Assembly: GCA_030278955.1 (NCBI GenBank)
Contig: JAOANR010000013.1
Location: forward strand, 41,948,191 to 42,012,190
Length of the DNA: 64,000 nucleotides
Reading direction: 5' to 3'
From: Hygrophila difformis
Lineage: Eukaryota; Streptophyta; Magnoliopsida; Lamiales; Acanthaceae
The notes below the pieces were generated by a model. That model did no database searches. It saw nothing but the letters and a program-made list of their open reading frames with translations, and was not told the origin of the DNA. The translations under genes were made by a program, and so were the position numbers. Of the stretch, positions 10,166 to 22,259 are shown piece by piece (position 1 is the stretch's first letter; each line of letters begins with the position of its first letter).

Positions 10166-11350
10166 ATAATTTTTATTGGATCCAAATCACCAAATTACCT
10201 GCATTTAATCAAATAAATGGATTAGTGGACCAATTTAATTTTTTAATGAAGGCAGAAAACAGGAATAGAAATAAGTAAACATAAAAATTAAAAATATATA
10301 CATCAAAATATAAAATATGAAATATAATAAATAAGGATATTTGCTCCACTTGATTATTTGGTTTGTGTTCCATTTAATGAATCCGTGTTCCACCGAATAG
10401 ACAACACCGAACCAAAATTAATCAAGTGTAGGATTTTTAATATTTTTATCATGTTTTTGTATTTTTTAACATAAATTAATGAAAATAACAATATTTTTGT
10501 ATTTTTCAATACCGGCTTATTATTTATACAAATTTGCATATATCTGTCAAATTCGACTGCTTTCTTATTTAAATAAGACCGGAATGCGATCAAATGTCCG
10601 TATTAGACACGGAAATAGATTGAAAATAATGGTCAATTTTGGCCATTATCAATGGGGCAATGGCCCAAGTTAAATAAAAATTACAAAACCGAGGAAGTTT
10701 TTTTTAGGTAAGTCAAAACCGAGGAAGTTGATAATTAATTTGAAAAAGTAAAATAAAGGGAAAATTAGAGTGGGGGACCCCTCCAAAACTATCCTTTGGG
10801 TCAAGGACCCCTCTTTGGAGGTATTACACTTAGGGACCTCTTGTAAATAGTTAATTAATAATATTTTTAATCCACTAAATTAATTAATCTAACAGAAAAA
10901 GACAAAAATACCCTCAACTGGGAAAATAAAAACGTGGTAACCTATGAGTACTTAGATGGTAATCAATAAAAGCCAAACGTGGTAACATTCAGACTTAGAA
11001 CGTGATAATATGATGGGTAAAATATGGTAAACAGATAACTTAGAATGTGGTAACATTATGGTAAATTATATGCTGCTTGGCATGAAACAAAGTGCACGGT
11101 CTATTGGACGGTGTTTTAGACCGTCCCTTAACCGCCTAGAACATTCTGCCAATTCAGTCTTCACGGGACAACCTCAGGACGGGCAGCGTCACCATCCATG
11201 GTAAATAGTCAAGTACTGACTTGGTAACTAATAAATGCAAATGCAGTAATTTGTATATGTATAGAGTGGTAAACTACAAAGGAAAAATGTGGTAAACAAG
11301 AAAGGAAAATAATTCTGGAGTTTTGGACAAAACCGAACCGTCCACGTAAT

Positions 11351-11607
11351 TCACAATGTGGTAAATGTGTGGTAATATATATGGTAAATAGTTATACCCA
11401 ATGTGGTAAACGTGTAGTCATGTATATGGTAAAGAATTATACTCCAATGTGGTAAATGTATAGTCATGTATATGGTAAAGAGTTATACCCAATGTGGTAA
11501 ATGTGTAGTCATGTCTATGGTAAAGAATTATACTCCAGCGTGGTAAATGTGTACTCATATATATGGTAAAGAATTATGCCCCATTGTGGTAAATGTGTAG
11601 TCATATA
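11351..11607. repeat. Tandem repeat, about 46 bp unit, about six copies
   Basis: Consensus CAATGTGGTAAATGTGTAGT followed by CATGTATATGGTAAAGAATT and ATACTC. Each unit holds two GGTAAA motifs. The array continues after the MITE at 11608-11867. Confidence 0.9.
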
Positions 11608-11867
11608 CTCTTTCCGTAATCAAAAGATTCTAACATTTATGGATTTCACACAATCCAATACACAATTTAAACAATTAATATATTGAATTATATAAAAGTA
11701 AAAATTATAAAAATTTAATATTCTAAAATTATGTGATTAGACGAATCTAACAATATATCACTTCACTATATTTTATCTTATATTACTATGTCAAGAAGTC
11801 GAAATAAAGTAATCCAATTAATAATTGATACTATGCAAATGTTAAAATCTTTGAATTACGGAGGAAG
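11608..11867. mobile_element. Stowaway-like MITE inserted in the 46-bp repeat
   Basis: Terminal inverted repeats CTCTTTCCGTAATC / GAATTACGGAGGAAG are flanked by TA on both sides (11606-11607 and 11868-11869). Removing 260 bp plus one TA restores the tandem-repeat sequence exactly at TATATGG, which proves the insertion and the TA duplication. Confidence 0.9.
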
Positions 11868-12497
11868 TATATGGCAAAAAATTATACTCCAATATGGTAA
11901 AATTTTTGTGCTTTTACATGGTAGTGTATTACTGTGTATTGGGGTGCGATGTTGGGCAAATATGGTAAATTTATGGTGTACGGTGTGTAAGGGATTATAC
12001 GGTAAGTAGTCAAATAAAATCGCGGTAACCATATAGTAGCCATATAGTATGCCTCATATAATAGTTGTGGCAAAATACTTAGCAGACACATGGTAAGTTG
12101 TTTAATGTTTAGGGTCCCAACCCAATGTCGTATTATTAAATGTTGCGGGCAGCATCAATCGAACGACTGAGGTTCGCTGACATTTATGTGGTACCATATA
12201 GGTTTAAACGTGAATATGTCAATGATGTACACTAAGCCATGAATTGTTACACCATTTATGTGGTAAGCTGAGTATACTATTGTGGTAAAGCTGGAATGCT
12301 ACATGTGGTAATTGTTACACCATTAAGGTTTAGGGGTTTTAAAATTGTGGGTTTATGGTTTTTTAAGGGTTTAGGGTTTTTATGTGGTAAGAGGGACATG
12401 TTATTGTAGTAAACCTGGCTTCGTACATGTAGTAAGGTTTTTACCCCGTTGTGGTAACTTTTCAAAACGGACGTGGTAAATCATATACACTATCCCG

Positions 12498-12597
12498 TTG
12501 TAGGGTTTAGGATTTTTAAGCTTGTATGGCTTAGGGTTTCGAAGATTGTAGGGTTTAGGGTTTTTAAGATTGTAAGGTTTGGGGTTATAAAGAATTG
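12498..12597. repeat. 24-bp tandem repeat with telomere-like TTTAGGG cores
   Basis: Four units of about 24 bp begin GTAGGGTTTAGG, GTATGGCTTAGGG, GTAGGGTTTAGGG and GTAAGGTTTGGGG. Similar TTTAGGG-containing stretches lie at 12325-12380 and 12705-12722. Interstitial and degenerate, not a telomere. Confidence 0.75.
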
Positions 12598-12719
12598 TGT
12601 GGTAAGTAATACAAAAAGATTGTGGCAATCTTATCCAATATTTATGGTATGCTATGTAGTATATATGTGGTAAACTATATTAGTGGGCGTGGTAAATTTA
12701 TTCGTTCGAGGGTTTAGGG

Positions 12720-13180
12720 TTCAAAATTGAAGTCATTATTATGTCTAAATTAGTTATGTATTTTCATATTATCACAATTCATTAAAATTATGACCAGAAG
12801 TATGAAGATCATGAATCCAAATGAATGTATGTACTTGAAATAAGCATATATGTTCACATCTCACATAATACCTTCATTAAGAGAATTATCTAAGTACTCA
12901 TAATAAAGTTCCAAATGTGTAGTTAACTATCAATATTTGCATCCAATCATATCTTACATCGTAATGGTGACTACTACCATTATAAGTACTTCCTTAATAC
13001 TTGTAGTGAACGTCACTTCGAACTCGTTCTTATTTTCGAATATTGGTTCATTAAATTCTTCGGTTTTGATTCAACGTTCATAGATTTTATATATATTTTT
13101 TTCAAGCTTTATTCTCTCGTGGTAAGCTCTTGTTTGAGTTGTTGCGCTGGTTTTATTGATACCACTATATCGTAATGTAA
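12720..13180. other. AT-rich spacer inside the symmetric block
   Basis: I see no open frame, promoter or repeat of note in this stretch, apart from its low GGTAA density compared with the neighbouring sequence. Confidence 0.5.
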
Positions 13181-14886
13181 AAATGTATATGCTGAAACGT
13201 GGTAACCAAACTTCAACAATGTAGTAATTGCGCACAAATAATGATGGTAAAGATTTCCCAACCTTGGTAACGCATACAAGATGGGTTTGGTAAATATTTA
13301 ACGGAAAGGTTATGGGGGTGGATGACGGTCATTTGGACGGTTCCTTGATAGTGTACTGTCCACTAGCCATCCCGAATTATACTTTGATGTGGTATATTTT
13401 ATATGGTAAAGAATGATAGTCCATTATTCCCACTGTGAGTACTTTTGTTTATGTTACCGCCCTTCCAATATATAGAGATTAGCACGCGAAAATTAGGTCA
13501 TTTACCACATTTTTACTTAATGTTTACCATATACAAAATTGAGTTTTACAGATCCACCAATATGGTTTACTATGATCTACTTATATGGTTTACCACGAAT
13601 ATACCCTAACTCTTAGCATGTACTGCAAAGATAACTTACCATACACCTGACAAATGGTTTACCAACCCATGCATTGTGAATTACAATTTTAGTCGCTTAT
13701 TCTTTACCATGTTTAGTGCATGATTTTACCATGGATCATACAATAGGAATGCATAGCGGACGCTTATGAGGACGACTGTCACACACCGTTTACATACCGT
13801 CCGGCTGTCACACACCGTTTCCAGGACCGTCCCACACCCACGGCCTACATCAGTGTAGTTCGGACGGTCTTTGGACGGCCGTCTGATTTCTCTTAGAACC
13901 GTGCACTATAATTAGTGTTTTTCTAACTTAGATATGTTGTTTACCACTCATAGTGTTGTGTTTTACCGGATCTTTCTATATCGTTACTAGATTACTAACT
14001 TGCCCTACTAATTTTATGACATATATACATTTTTTAAAATTTTACCACGTTGATCACAAACTTTACCAAGCACAGCATATATGGTTTACCATCCCTAATA
14101 TGCTTGGTTTTTACCACATATTTCTATACATGTTTACCACGTTGGTGTTAAAACTTTACCAGGCTGCCCACAAACTATACCATGCAAGGATTATAAGTTT
14201 TACCAAATTCATACATAATGATTTACCAAATAACTCATCAAGTTCGAAACTGCTCTATCGAAACTGCTCTATCGTTCTCCCCAAACCAATCGTTCCCCTT
14301 CTGCCATTATTTTTTACCAAAAACAGTGTTGGGGTTTACCATATTATTGCTATATCTTTTACCAATAACAGTGTTGGGGTTTACTATGTTACACTATATT
14401 ATTTACCATCAACCATATTTGGTTTTAGCATATTTTACTTATAGCGTTTACCACGCTCAATGTGGGATTTTACCATGTTCAACTTATATCTTTTACCACA
14501 CACAATATACCATTTTACCAGTTCATTTCAGTGAGTGAATGACGATTTCATGGACCTTTTTTTTTAGACCGTCCCTCTGGCCGTCCCCCATACGAGTTTC
14601 AGAAAATCATATGAAATTTACCACATTTCAATCATTTATTTTACCACATTATACGATGACAATTATCACAACTAATAATAACAATTTACCACAGTTTGAA
14701 AAACAATTATTACCAATATATATCATAACAAAAATCACCCTGACAACACCAACATAGAAAAACAACATAATATCACTAAACAAAAGCCACACAGGGTAAG
14801 CATACACATGCCATAATCCAAATAAAATGTATTCAAAATACCAAACATCTAAATGTACTATACAAAGACTTCAATACACATACAAT

Positions 14887-15772
14887 TCAAGGTTTTGAAA
14901 TTAACATCAAGCCATTTTCATCGGTTATAAGTGAGTACGCATAGTACGCTCTCAATCCCATTCCTCTTGACATCGCCATAATCCTCTCTGTCGTACCGAC
15001 CACCGGATCTCCACCTCTTCCACAATATCCCGTAGATACTTTACATAACAGTGCAGAGCTTGCACTTTCTACTCAACACCTGTCCATACATACATGAAAC
15101 AATCATTCCACATTTGTTCGAAATTATATACTAACCTACACACATATTCTTTCAAACCTTTCTCACTAATCCATTATCAAACATTTGCTTATGCCACTCA
15201 AGCTCTTGCATTCTACAACCAAATTAACTAAAACAATTATGTTGATCAATTATCACGACAATGCATCCCAATTTTGAGTCTTCTAAACCAACATAACCAT
15301 TATATCATTACATCAAACCCATTATACACAAATTACATTCACAAACCTAATTCCAACATTCAAATTCACTTTCCCCATACAATTCCATAACAAAGAATTC
15401 AACAATTCACACGGACTTCACTTAAAATTATAAACAACATAATAAACTAACCATTCACATTTATTCTAACAATCATTGCATTTTACAACTAAAATATTCA
15501 AAGCACAACTATTGATCAATTACGACACAACTGTATTCCAAAATTGAGATTTCTAAACCAACATGACCTTTCAATTATTTTATCGAACACCTTATGTGCT
15601 CATTAAATTCAAACACTTATTCACAACTTTCCAAAATCACTTTTCCCCTCCAATTCTATAAACCAATAATAATTTAAACAATTCCCACAAACTTCAAATC
15701 AACTTTCAATTTACCTGCAGAAGCTTCGTCCACCACTTGCTCTTGATCGTTCCTCATTTTCTTGGGTGCCAT
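14887..15772 (-). CDS. Small two-exon reading frame inside the repeat block (79 codons)
   Basis: Exon 1 (15772-15715) begins ATG in a good context and reads MAPKKMRNDQEQVVDEASA before a GTAAAT splice donor. Exon 2 (15068-14887) follows an AG acceptor and stays open for 60 codons, with the blocks CGRGGDPVVGTTERIMAMS and GLRAYYAYSLITDENGLM. The joined product would be 79 residues. The 646-nt intron is AT-rich. The other nearby acceptor, at 15079, gives an immediate stop. I do not recognise the family. The position near one end of a transposon-like block suggests the first and last exons of an element-encoded gene that lost its middle. No transcript evidence is visible. Confidence 0.4.
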
Positions 15773-16362
15773 TTTTGCTTCAAATGTAGGATTTTAACAA
15801 ACCCTCTTCCTTTTTCTGCTCAGTTCTTCCTTTTTGATTTCCCCACAAATATTTTGCTTTGGAATGCAGCCTTCGATCTCCACTTCTTCCTCCTCTTGCG
15901 TTTCTCTCGGCGACGATGTGTGTGTTCTTTGTTCCTTTCGTGGTGTCTGTCCAATTAAACCCCGATGTTTATATTCTAATTAGATGAGGGAAATTGGGGG
16001 GTCCTAGATAGGAAGTCAAAATTGTGTGTAGGGCTCAAAGGATAATATTTTTGGGAAGGGTATTTTATAATTGGAAACAAAATCAAAGGGGTCATTGACC
16101 TTAAATAAAAGAAAATCCATAAAGTTAATTATGGACCCAACCCGACAACATTTTCCGTTGGGCCAGACCTTGTGTCGGGTAAAATTATGCAGTACTACAT
16201 TTTTATTTTTATTTTTTATTTATTTAACAACATCAACAACTAAGTATCCGATTGGACTGACTAATCTGGCTTATGATCAAAGTGGTTCCATCGCCGTTGT
16301 GGGGATCAAACTGTAGTTTATCCAATACAAAGAAAAAATAATTTTAGCTACCAAATGCATTA

Positions 16363-17058
16363 GACCATCTCCAATGGTCCCCTAAAACCCAAAATGGGGT
16401 GACATCTTCTCTCCAACAATACCCTAAAACCAAACCTATTCATAAACCTATATCACTCTTTGCAATTAAATTAATTGCAATTTCATCACTCCAATTGTTG
16501 CAAGTTGAATATTGATCTAATTTTGTATTATGCTTGATAGTTTTATACTTCATATAATTTTTTTATTAAATTAATTTTATATTTAATTAGATTAGAAATT
16601 TTAAGGTTTCTTCATAAAATAAATTTTAAACATAAAGATAACTAAATTTTTAAAGTTTTGGTACAATCTTAGCAATCATTAAAAAAAATTACACTAGCAT
16701 ATGAAAATATAATTAACATAACACATCTCAAATATTTTACAAAATGTACAATATTAAACAACTAAATAACTACGCAAATGGAAAATTAAGTTAATAGTCA
16801 TCTAAATCAACATCGGATCCTCCAACATTATTGAAATACGTAGATGAATATGTATTGAATTTATGTGGGGTTAATGTATAGTTTATAAGAAATGAAGTGT
16901 ATGATTGAAAAGATATATAAGTCTGTATGGAAAAGAATATATAGAGAATATTCTTTTTAAGTTTGAGTTTAGTGTAAATGGTTGGAGATGAATTACTGTT
17001 TGATGTGACATTTACTGTAAAATAGGTTTGAATTTGGTGTTGGCTATTGAAGATGCCC
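16363..17058. mobile_element. PIF/Harbinger-like MITE
   Basis: Imperfect terminal inverted repeats (GACCATCTCCAATGGTC against GGGCATCTTCAATAGCC) are flanked by TTA on both sides (16360-16362, 17059-17061). The right third is homologous to the shorter element at 34649-34946, sharing GAGAATATT, GTTTGAGTTTAGTGTAA and GATGTGACATTTAC. Confidence 0.75.
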
Positions 17059-17216
17059 TTAGGTGAATCCTTATATATAGTTGCCGAATTTGTTAGCTAT
17101 TAAATATTTATCGATCGAATTTCGGTAACTATAATGAATTTAGTTAGCTATTAAATTTTTTTTCCCTTATAGTGATCCTACTAAACCTAGTTCCCATCAT
17201 CACTGAATCAACTTTC

Positions 17217-17335
17217 ATTTAGCCCAAGTGGTTAAGTCCCCTGACTTCCAATGGAATGTTGGAGGTTCGATTCTCCATCAGTCCCCTATCTCGGATTGGC
17301 TACTTTATATGAGAATTATTTATTTATTTATTTTT
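17217..17335 (+). mobile_element. tRNA-derived SINE
   Basis: The A box TAGCCCAAGTGG (17220-17231) and B box GGTTCGATTC (17264-17273) are spaced as in a tRNA gene. An AT-rich tail follows. It belongs to a family with copies at 17340, 25208, 25428, 36980 and 42176. Confidence 0.75.
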
Positions 17336-17339
17336 TAAA

Positions 17340-17457
17340 CATTCTATAGACTAGAAAATAAGTGGTGGGAGCCTATGTCGTGTGGAGAATCGAACCCGCA
17401 ACTTAAAGATTGAAAATCATGGGACTTGACCACAACGCCAACTCGTCATCCCCACTT
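17340..17457 (-). mobile_element. tRNA-derived SINE, tail-to-tail with the preceding copy
   Basis: Reading leftward: GGGGATGACGAGTTGG, GTGGTCAAGTC, then a GGGTTCGATTC B box and the family body GGCTCCCACCACTTATTTTC. The tail meets that of the plus-strand SINE. Confidence 0.75.
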
Positions 17458-17933
17458 TAGGTAAGAATTGAAATACGAATGGAATAACCTAATTTAAATT
17501 CAGCTAGCGATTAAATGCGAACGCGTTTCTGTCCGGAGGCCGCATATGCGGACATGTTCTGGGAAAGAACATGTTGTGCTTTATAACCTAAACCCACATA
17601 TGGCAGTATTTTATCCATTTTTCTTTCCTTATATTAATAGAGTAATTGGTGTGTAATTAAGGGGATATGTCAATTTTGAGATTTGCTGAAATCGTGCAAA
17701 TTTTTTAAAGATTCATAATTCTTACATTATGGCATGATCTGCCATAATGTATATTTTATTTTCAGTAAAGATCTTTGTCCCCACAAGTCGTATTCTATTG
17801 GACCACTTGTGTTCTTTCAATACCCATTTTCTGGCCAAGTGACCCTTTCCATGTTTCCCTATTTAGACTAGTGTTACATTTTTGAATTCATTTTCTAATA
17901 TTTAGATATGCTCTTTGTATTCATGTCCCCCTA

Positions 17934-18427
17934 CTTCATGATCATGAATGCGTTATGTCCTGGTGCAACTTATGCTATGACTCTGTCACATCAGTGTTCT
18001 GTATTAGAAGCTATGATGCTTTTTATCACTTTGACAATGTGCAAATCAATGATATTAACTGTTATTATCCTGCTGACTTTTTATTATCACTTTTTGTAAA
18101 TGCTATGCCTCTGTTGCATCCGTGTTCTGTCGTAGCATATACTTTGCTCCCATCCCCATGCCAGTGTGCAATTAAATATACTTCATGCCCATAAATGTGT
18201 TATCTCCTGGTGCACTTCATGCTATGACTCTCTCACATCAGTGTTCTGTAGTAGAAGCTATGATGCTTCTTATTTGTAGGACAATGTGCAAATCAATGAT
18301 ATTAACTGTTATTATCCTGCTGACTTTTTATTATCACTTTTTATCAATGCTATGCCTCTGTTGCATCCGTGTTCTGTCGTAGCATATAATTTGCTCCCAT
18401 CCCCATGGCAGTGTGCAATTTACTGTA
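17934..18427. repeat. Two tandem copies of a 247-bp unit
   Basis: Copy 1 begins at 17934 and copy 2 at 18181, both with CTTCATG. They share long identical blocks, such as those containing GCAAATCAATGATATTAACT and CCGTGTTCTGTCGTAGCATA. Stops occur in every frame, so this is probably an intron of the former gene whose exon survives at 18620. Confidence 0.85.
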
Positions 18428-18619
18428 CTCAAAACTGTATATTATCCTGCTGACCCTGTGACCCTTTCCATGTCCCCCTATATCTTGTGTTCCTATTGCT
18501 CCTACCATCTCTATGAATGTCATATAGATTAGTATTAAAGTCGTGCATTCCTGTTAACTTTATATTAAAAGCAATTTCCATTTTTCTCCATTTTCAATCA
18601 TGCTCATTCATTATGGCAG

Positions 18620-18787
18620 ATCTTTCTCCCGTACGTGCGTGATGGCCATTGGGTGCTTTTTGTGATCGATTCCACCGAGAAGAAGGTTTGGTACTTTAAC
18701 AGTCGCGTTCGGCAGCCGGGCTTCGATTCAGAAAAGATGAATAACACATTTGCTATTGGGGGAAAAAAATGGAATCAAAAAAGATGA
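18620..18787 (+). pseudogene. Ulp1-type cysteine protease exon remnant
   Basis: After a splice-acceptor-like GGCAG the frame runs for 55 codons: IFLPYVRDGHWVLFVIDS, then a KKVWYFNS block. The DGHW.L.VID block with a following lysine-rich turn and Y(F/Y)xS strand is the catalytic-histidine region of Ulp1/SENP (C48) peptidases, which cleave SUMO and are also often encoded by plant transposons. The aspartate and cysteine parts of the catalytic triad are missing, and no flanking exons are recognisable. The frame runs into a stop after KKWNQKR. It is a gene or transposon relic, not a working protease. Confidence 0.6.
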
Positions 18788-18841
18788 ATAATTTAAACCC
18801 TAAAAAAAACCATTTGGAAAATAGTGACCAGAAATAATGAC

Positions 18842-19366
18842 ATCAATATCTTCCACCGTCAAACATCTCTTAAAAGGCATACATTCAACACATTTTTGCC
18901 ATCAACTTTACCTGCCAACACCAGTGTTACCCGGCTACAAGAACCTTCGTCCACATCGGCATTAGTTTCTGCGGACGTATCGGGAGCCGATTCACTACCC
19001 ACACTCGCATCGCCACCATCTTCTTCCATTCCCAATCGTGTTATTGAGTCGTCAATGATCTCCAAATTTTCTCCACCACCATGTGAATCGTATCCGAAAT
19101 CTGCAGGTGTTGTATCACCTTCACCGGAATGGTTGTCGGAGAATGCTATTGGACACTCGCTTCCGTCGCCCAATTCGCCCGGAAAAAAATTGAGGTCGAT
19201 CATCCCCACGCCGGAATGGTTGTCGGAGAATGATATTGTCGGATGTAGGGAGGTTGCGTATGTTTTTCCAATTGAATACTCAGAATATGCTTTCCCAATT
19301 AATTATACAAAAATGGCAGTTTCATATCATGCCTATAATTACTCCAATAATCAGTGGAATCACTGA
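18842..19366 (+). CDS. Unrecognised Ser/Pro-rich reading frame
   Basis: An open frame of about 170 codons with no clear ATG at its start. It is rich in Ser and Pro and contains a duplicated motif PSPEWLSENAI / PTPEWLSENDI encoded by a direct repeat of about 28 bp (19125-19150 and 19213-19238). No known domain is seen. The opposite strand is also open (19209-18859), giving an acidic frame beginning MGMIDLNFF, so the coding strand is uncertain. It may belong to the same decayed element as the Ulp1 exon. Confidence 0.25.
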   Translation: MNIFHRQTSLKRHTFNTFLPSTLPANTSVTRLQEPSSTSALVSADVSGADSLPTLASPPSSSIPNRVIESSMISKFSPPPCESYPKSAGVVSPSPEWLSENAIGHSLPSPNSPGKKLRSIIPTPEWLSENDIVGCREVAYVFPIEYSEYAFPINYTKMAVSYHAYNYSNNQWNH

Positions 19367-19574
19367 TACACCTGCCATTTATAATAAATGCACCCGCATG
19401 GAATTCCAAACCCTATTTTGACACGTAGCACAAGCCCTTCACAGCTGAAACACATCCGCATATCCGGACAACAAATCATCCGTATAGTAACTTAATTGAT
19501 TAAATGAAAGCAAGTGACACAATAATCTTACCACAATACCACAATTAGATGCATTTCACATTTCATAATAATGA

Positions 19575-19580
<6 letters not shown>

Positions 19581-19620
<40 letters not shown>
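19581..19620. repeat. (TA)n microsatellite
   Basis: An uninterrupted TA run of 40 bp lies just beyond the 3' end of the O-methyltransferase gene. Confidence 0.95.
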
Positions 19621-19623
<3 letters not shown>

Positions 19624-19771
19624 TTCAAAACAACTGCCTGCCTGCCTCCATATTACTACATTATAATGTAGTAGACGAACCTTTCAACACTTCCTTTGTA
19701 ACAACTTCAACAAAATGCTCAACACATTCAACAAAGCAGCATTACATATTATACTCCGTATTTGTCATCGT

Positions 19772-21925
<2,154 letters not shown>

Positions 21926-22055
21926 TTTGAGAATTAAGGGAAGAAGAAAACAATGGAGGATTTGGGCAATCAAGAGTTTTAATTTTTTTTTCTTTCTTTC
22001 TTTAGGATAATAATGTTTGAGCAGTTGATGCTTCTCCAATAGCTTCAATTGAAGC

Positions 22056-22064
22056 TTATTTATA
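22056..22064 (-). promoter_or_regulatory. TATA box of the O-methyltransferase gene
   Basis: TATAAATAA on the minus strand, 131 bp upstream of the ATG; the start site is expected about 30 bp downstream of it. Confidence 0.7.
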
Positions 22065-22210
22065 GTACCCCATGAAGCTCCCCCCATATTATAAATAAAT
22101 AAATAAATCTTATTGTTTTTTACTACTTTATTTAATTTTGCACTTTTCATTTTATGACGCGGTAATAAAATTAGTTTATAATTAGTTAGGTAAGGGTAGG
22201 ATTAGGAGGA

Positions 22211-22225
22211 GGGTGGGTGGGTGGG
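22211..22225 (+). promoter_or_regulatory. G-quadruplex motif in the O-methyltransferase upstream region
   Basis: GGGTGGGTGGGTGGG is a perfect four-tract G3 motif with single-base loops, about 150 bp upstream of the TATA box, on the non-template strand opposite to the gene sense. It sits in a longer G/T-rich tract (22205-22252). Confidence 0.75.
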
Positions 22226-22259
22226 TGAGTGAGTGTGAGTGGGTGTGGGGTTGTCTTCA

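Larger units (their letters stand above)
7175..10651 (-). mobile_element. LTR-retrotransposon-like terminal region, copy B
   Basis: Homologous to 1-2320 and collinear with it, ending at the same CCATTATCA. It is longer mainly because it holds an extra block (about 9310-10400) that is pyrimidine-rich and then GC-rich. The minus-strand TATA box at 8717-8724 is flanked on both sides by palindrome arrays. Five bases after the end (ATGGG, 10652-10656) recur at 4747-4751 just before a TG, so the element could span 4752-10651; this match alone is weak. No polymerase or gag frame is present. Confidence 0.6.
10757..16100. mobile_element. Symmetric DNA-transposon-like block with GGTAA/TTACC arms
   Basis: From about 10930 to 13440 the plus strand is densely populated by GTGGTAAA-type motifs; from about 13500 to 14760 by the reverse complement TTTACCAC. 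The switch point (about 13450) is close to the midpoint of the block. Both ends carry inverted, partly matching sequence: CCAAAACTATCCTTTGGGTC near 10784 and, in reverse complement, CCAAAAATATTATCCTTTGA near 16055. Dense inverted subterminal repeats are known from Mutator-, CACTA- and hAT-type elements. I could not fix the ends or a target duplication, so the superfamily is left open. Confidence 0.5.

Noticed and set aside
9696..10166. A 156-codon Gly/Arg/Trp-rich frame
   Set aside because: Caused by G-rich low-complexity DNA; the frame has no recognisable domain and lies in a retroelement insert.
12498..12597. Possible telomere or chromosome end
   Set aside because: TTTAGGG cores are few, degenerate and internal.
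11600..12600. Direct repeats with regular spacing, considered as a CRISPR-like array
   Set aside because: Plant nuclear DNA, no unique spacers of constant length; it is an ordinary tandem repeat with a MITE.
13953..14538. Frames of 163 and 106 codons in the TTACC-rich region
   Set aside because: They are built of repeated LYxITxLPxT-like peptides from the TTTACCA motif and are not genes.
17220..17275. tRNA-like A and B boxes taken as a tRNA gene
   Set aside because: No cloverleaf with a proper acceptor stem; other copies with tails show it is a SINE. The same applies at 25208, 25428, 36980 and 42176.
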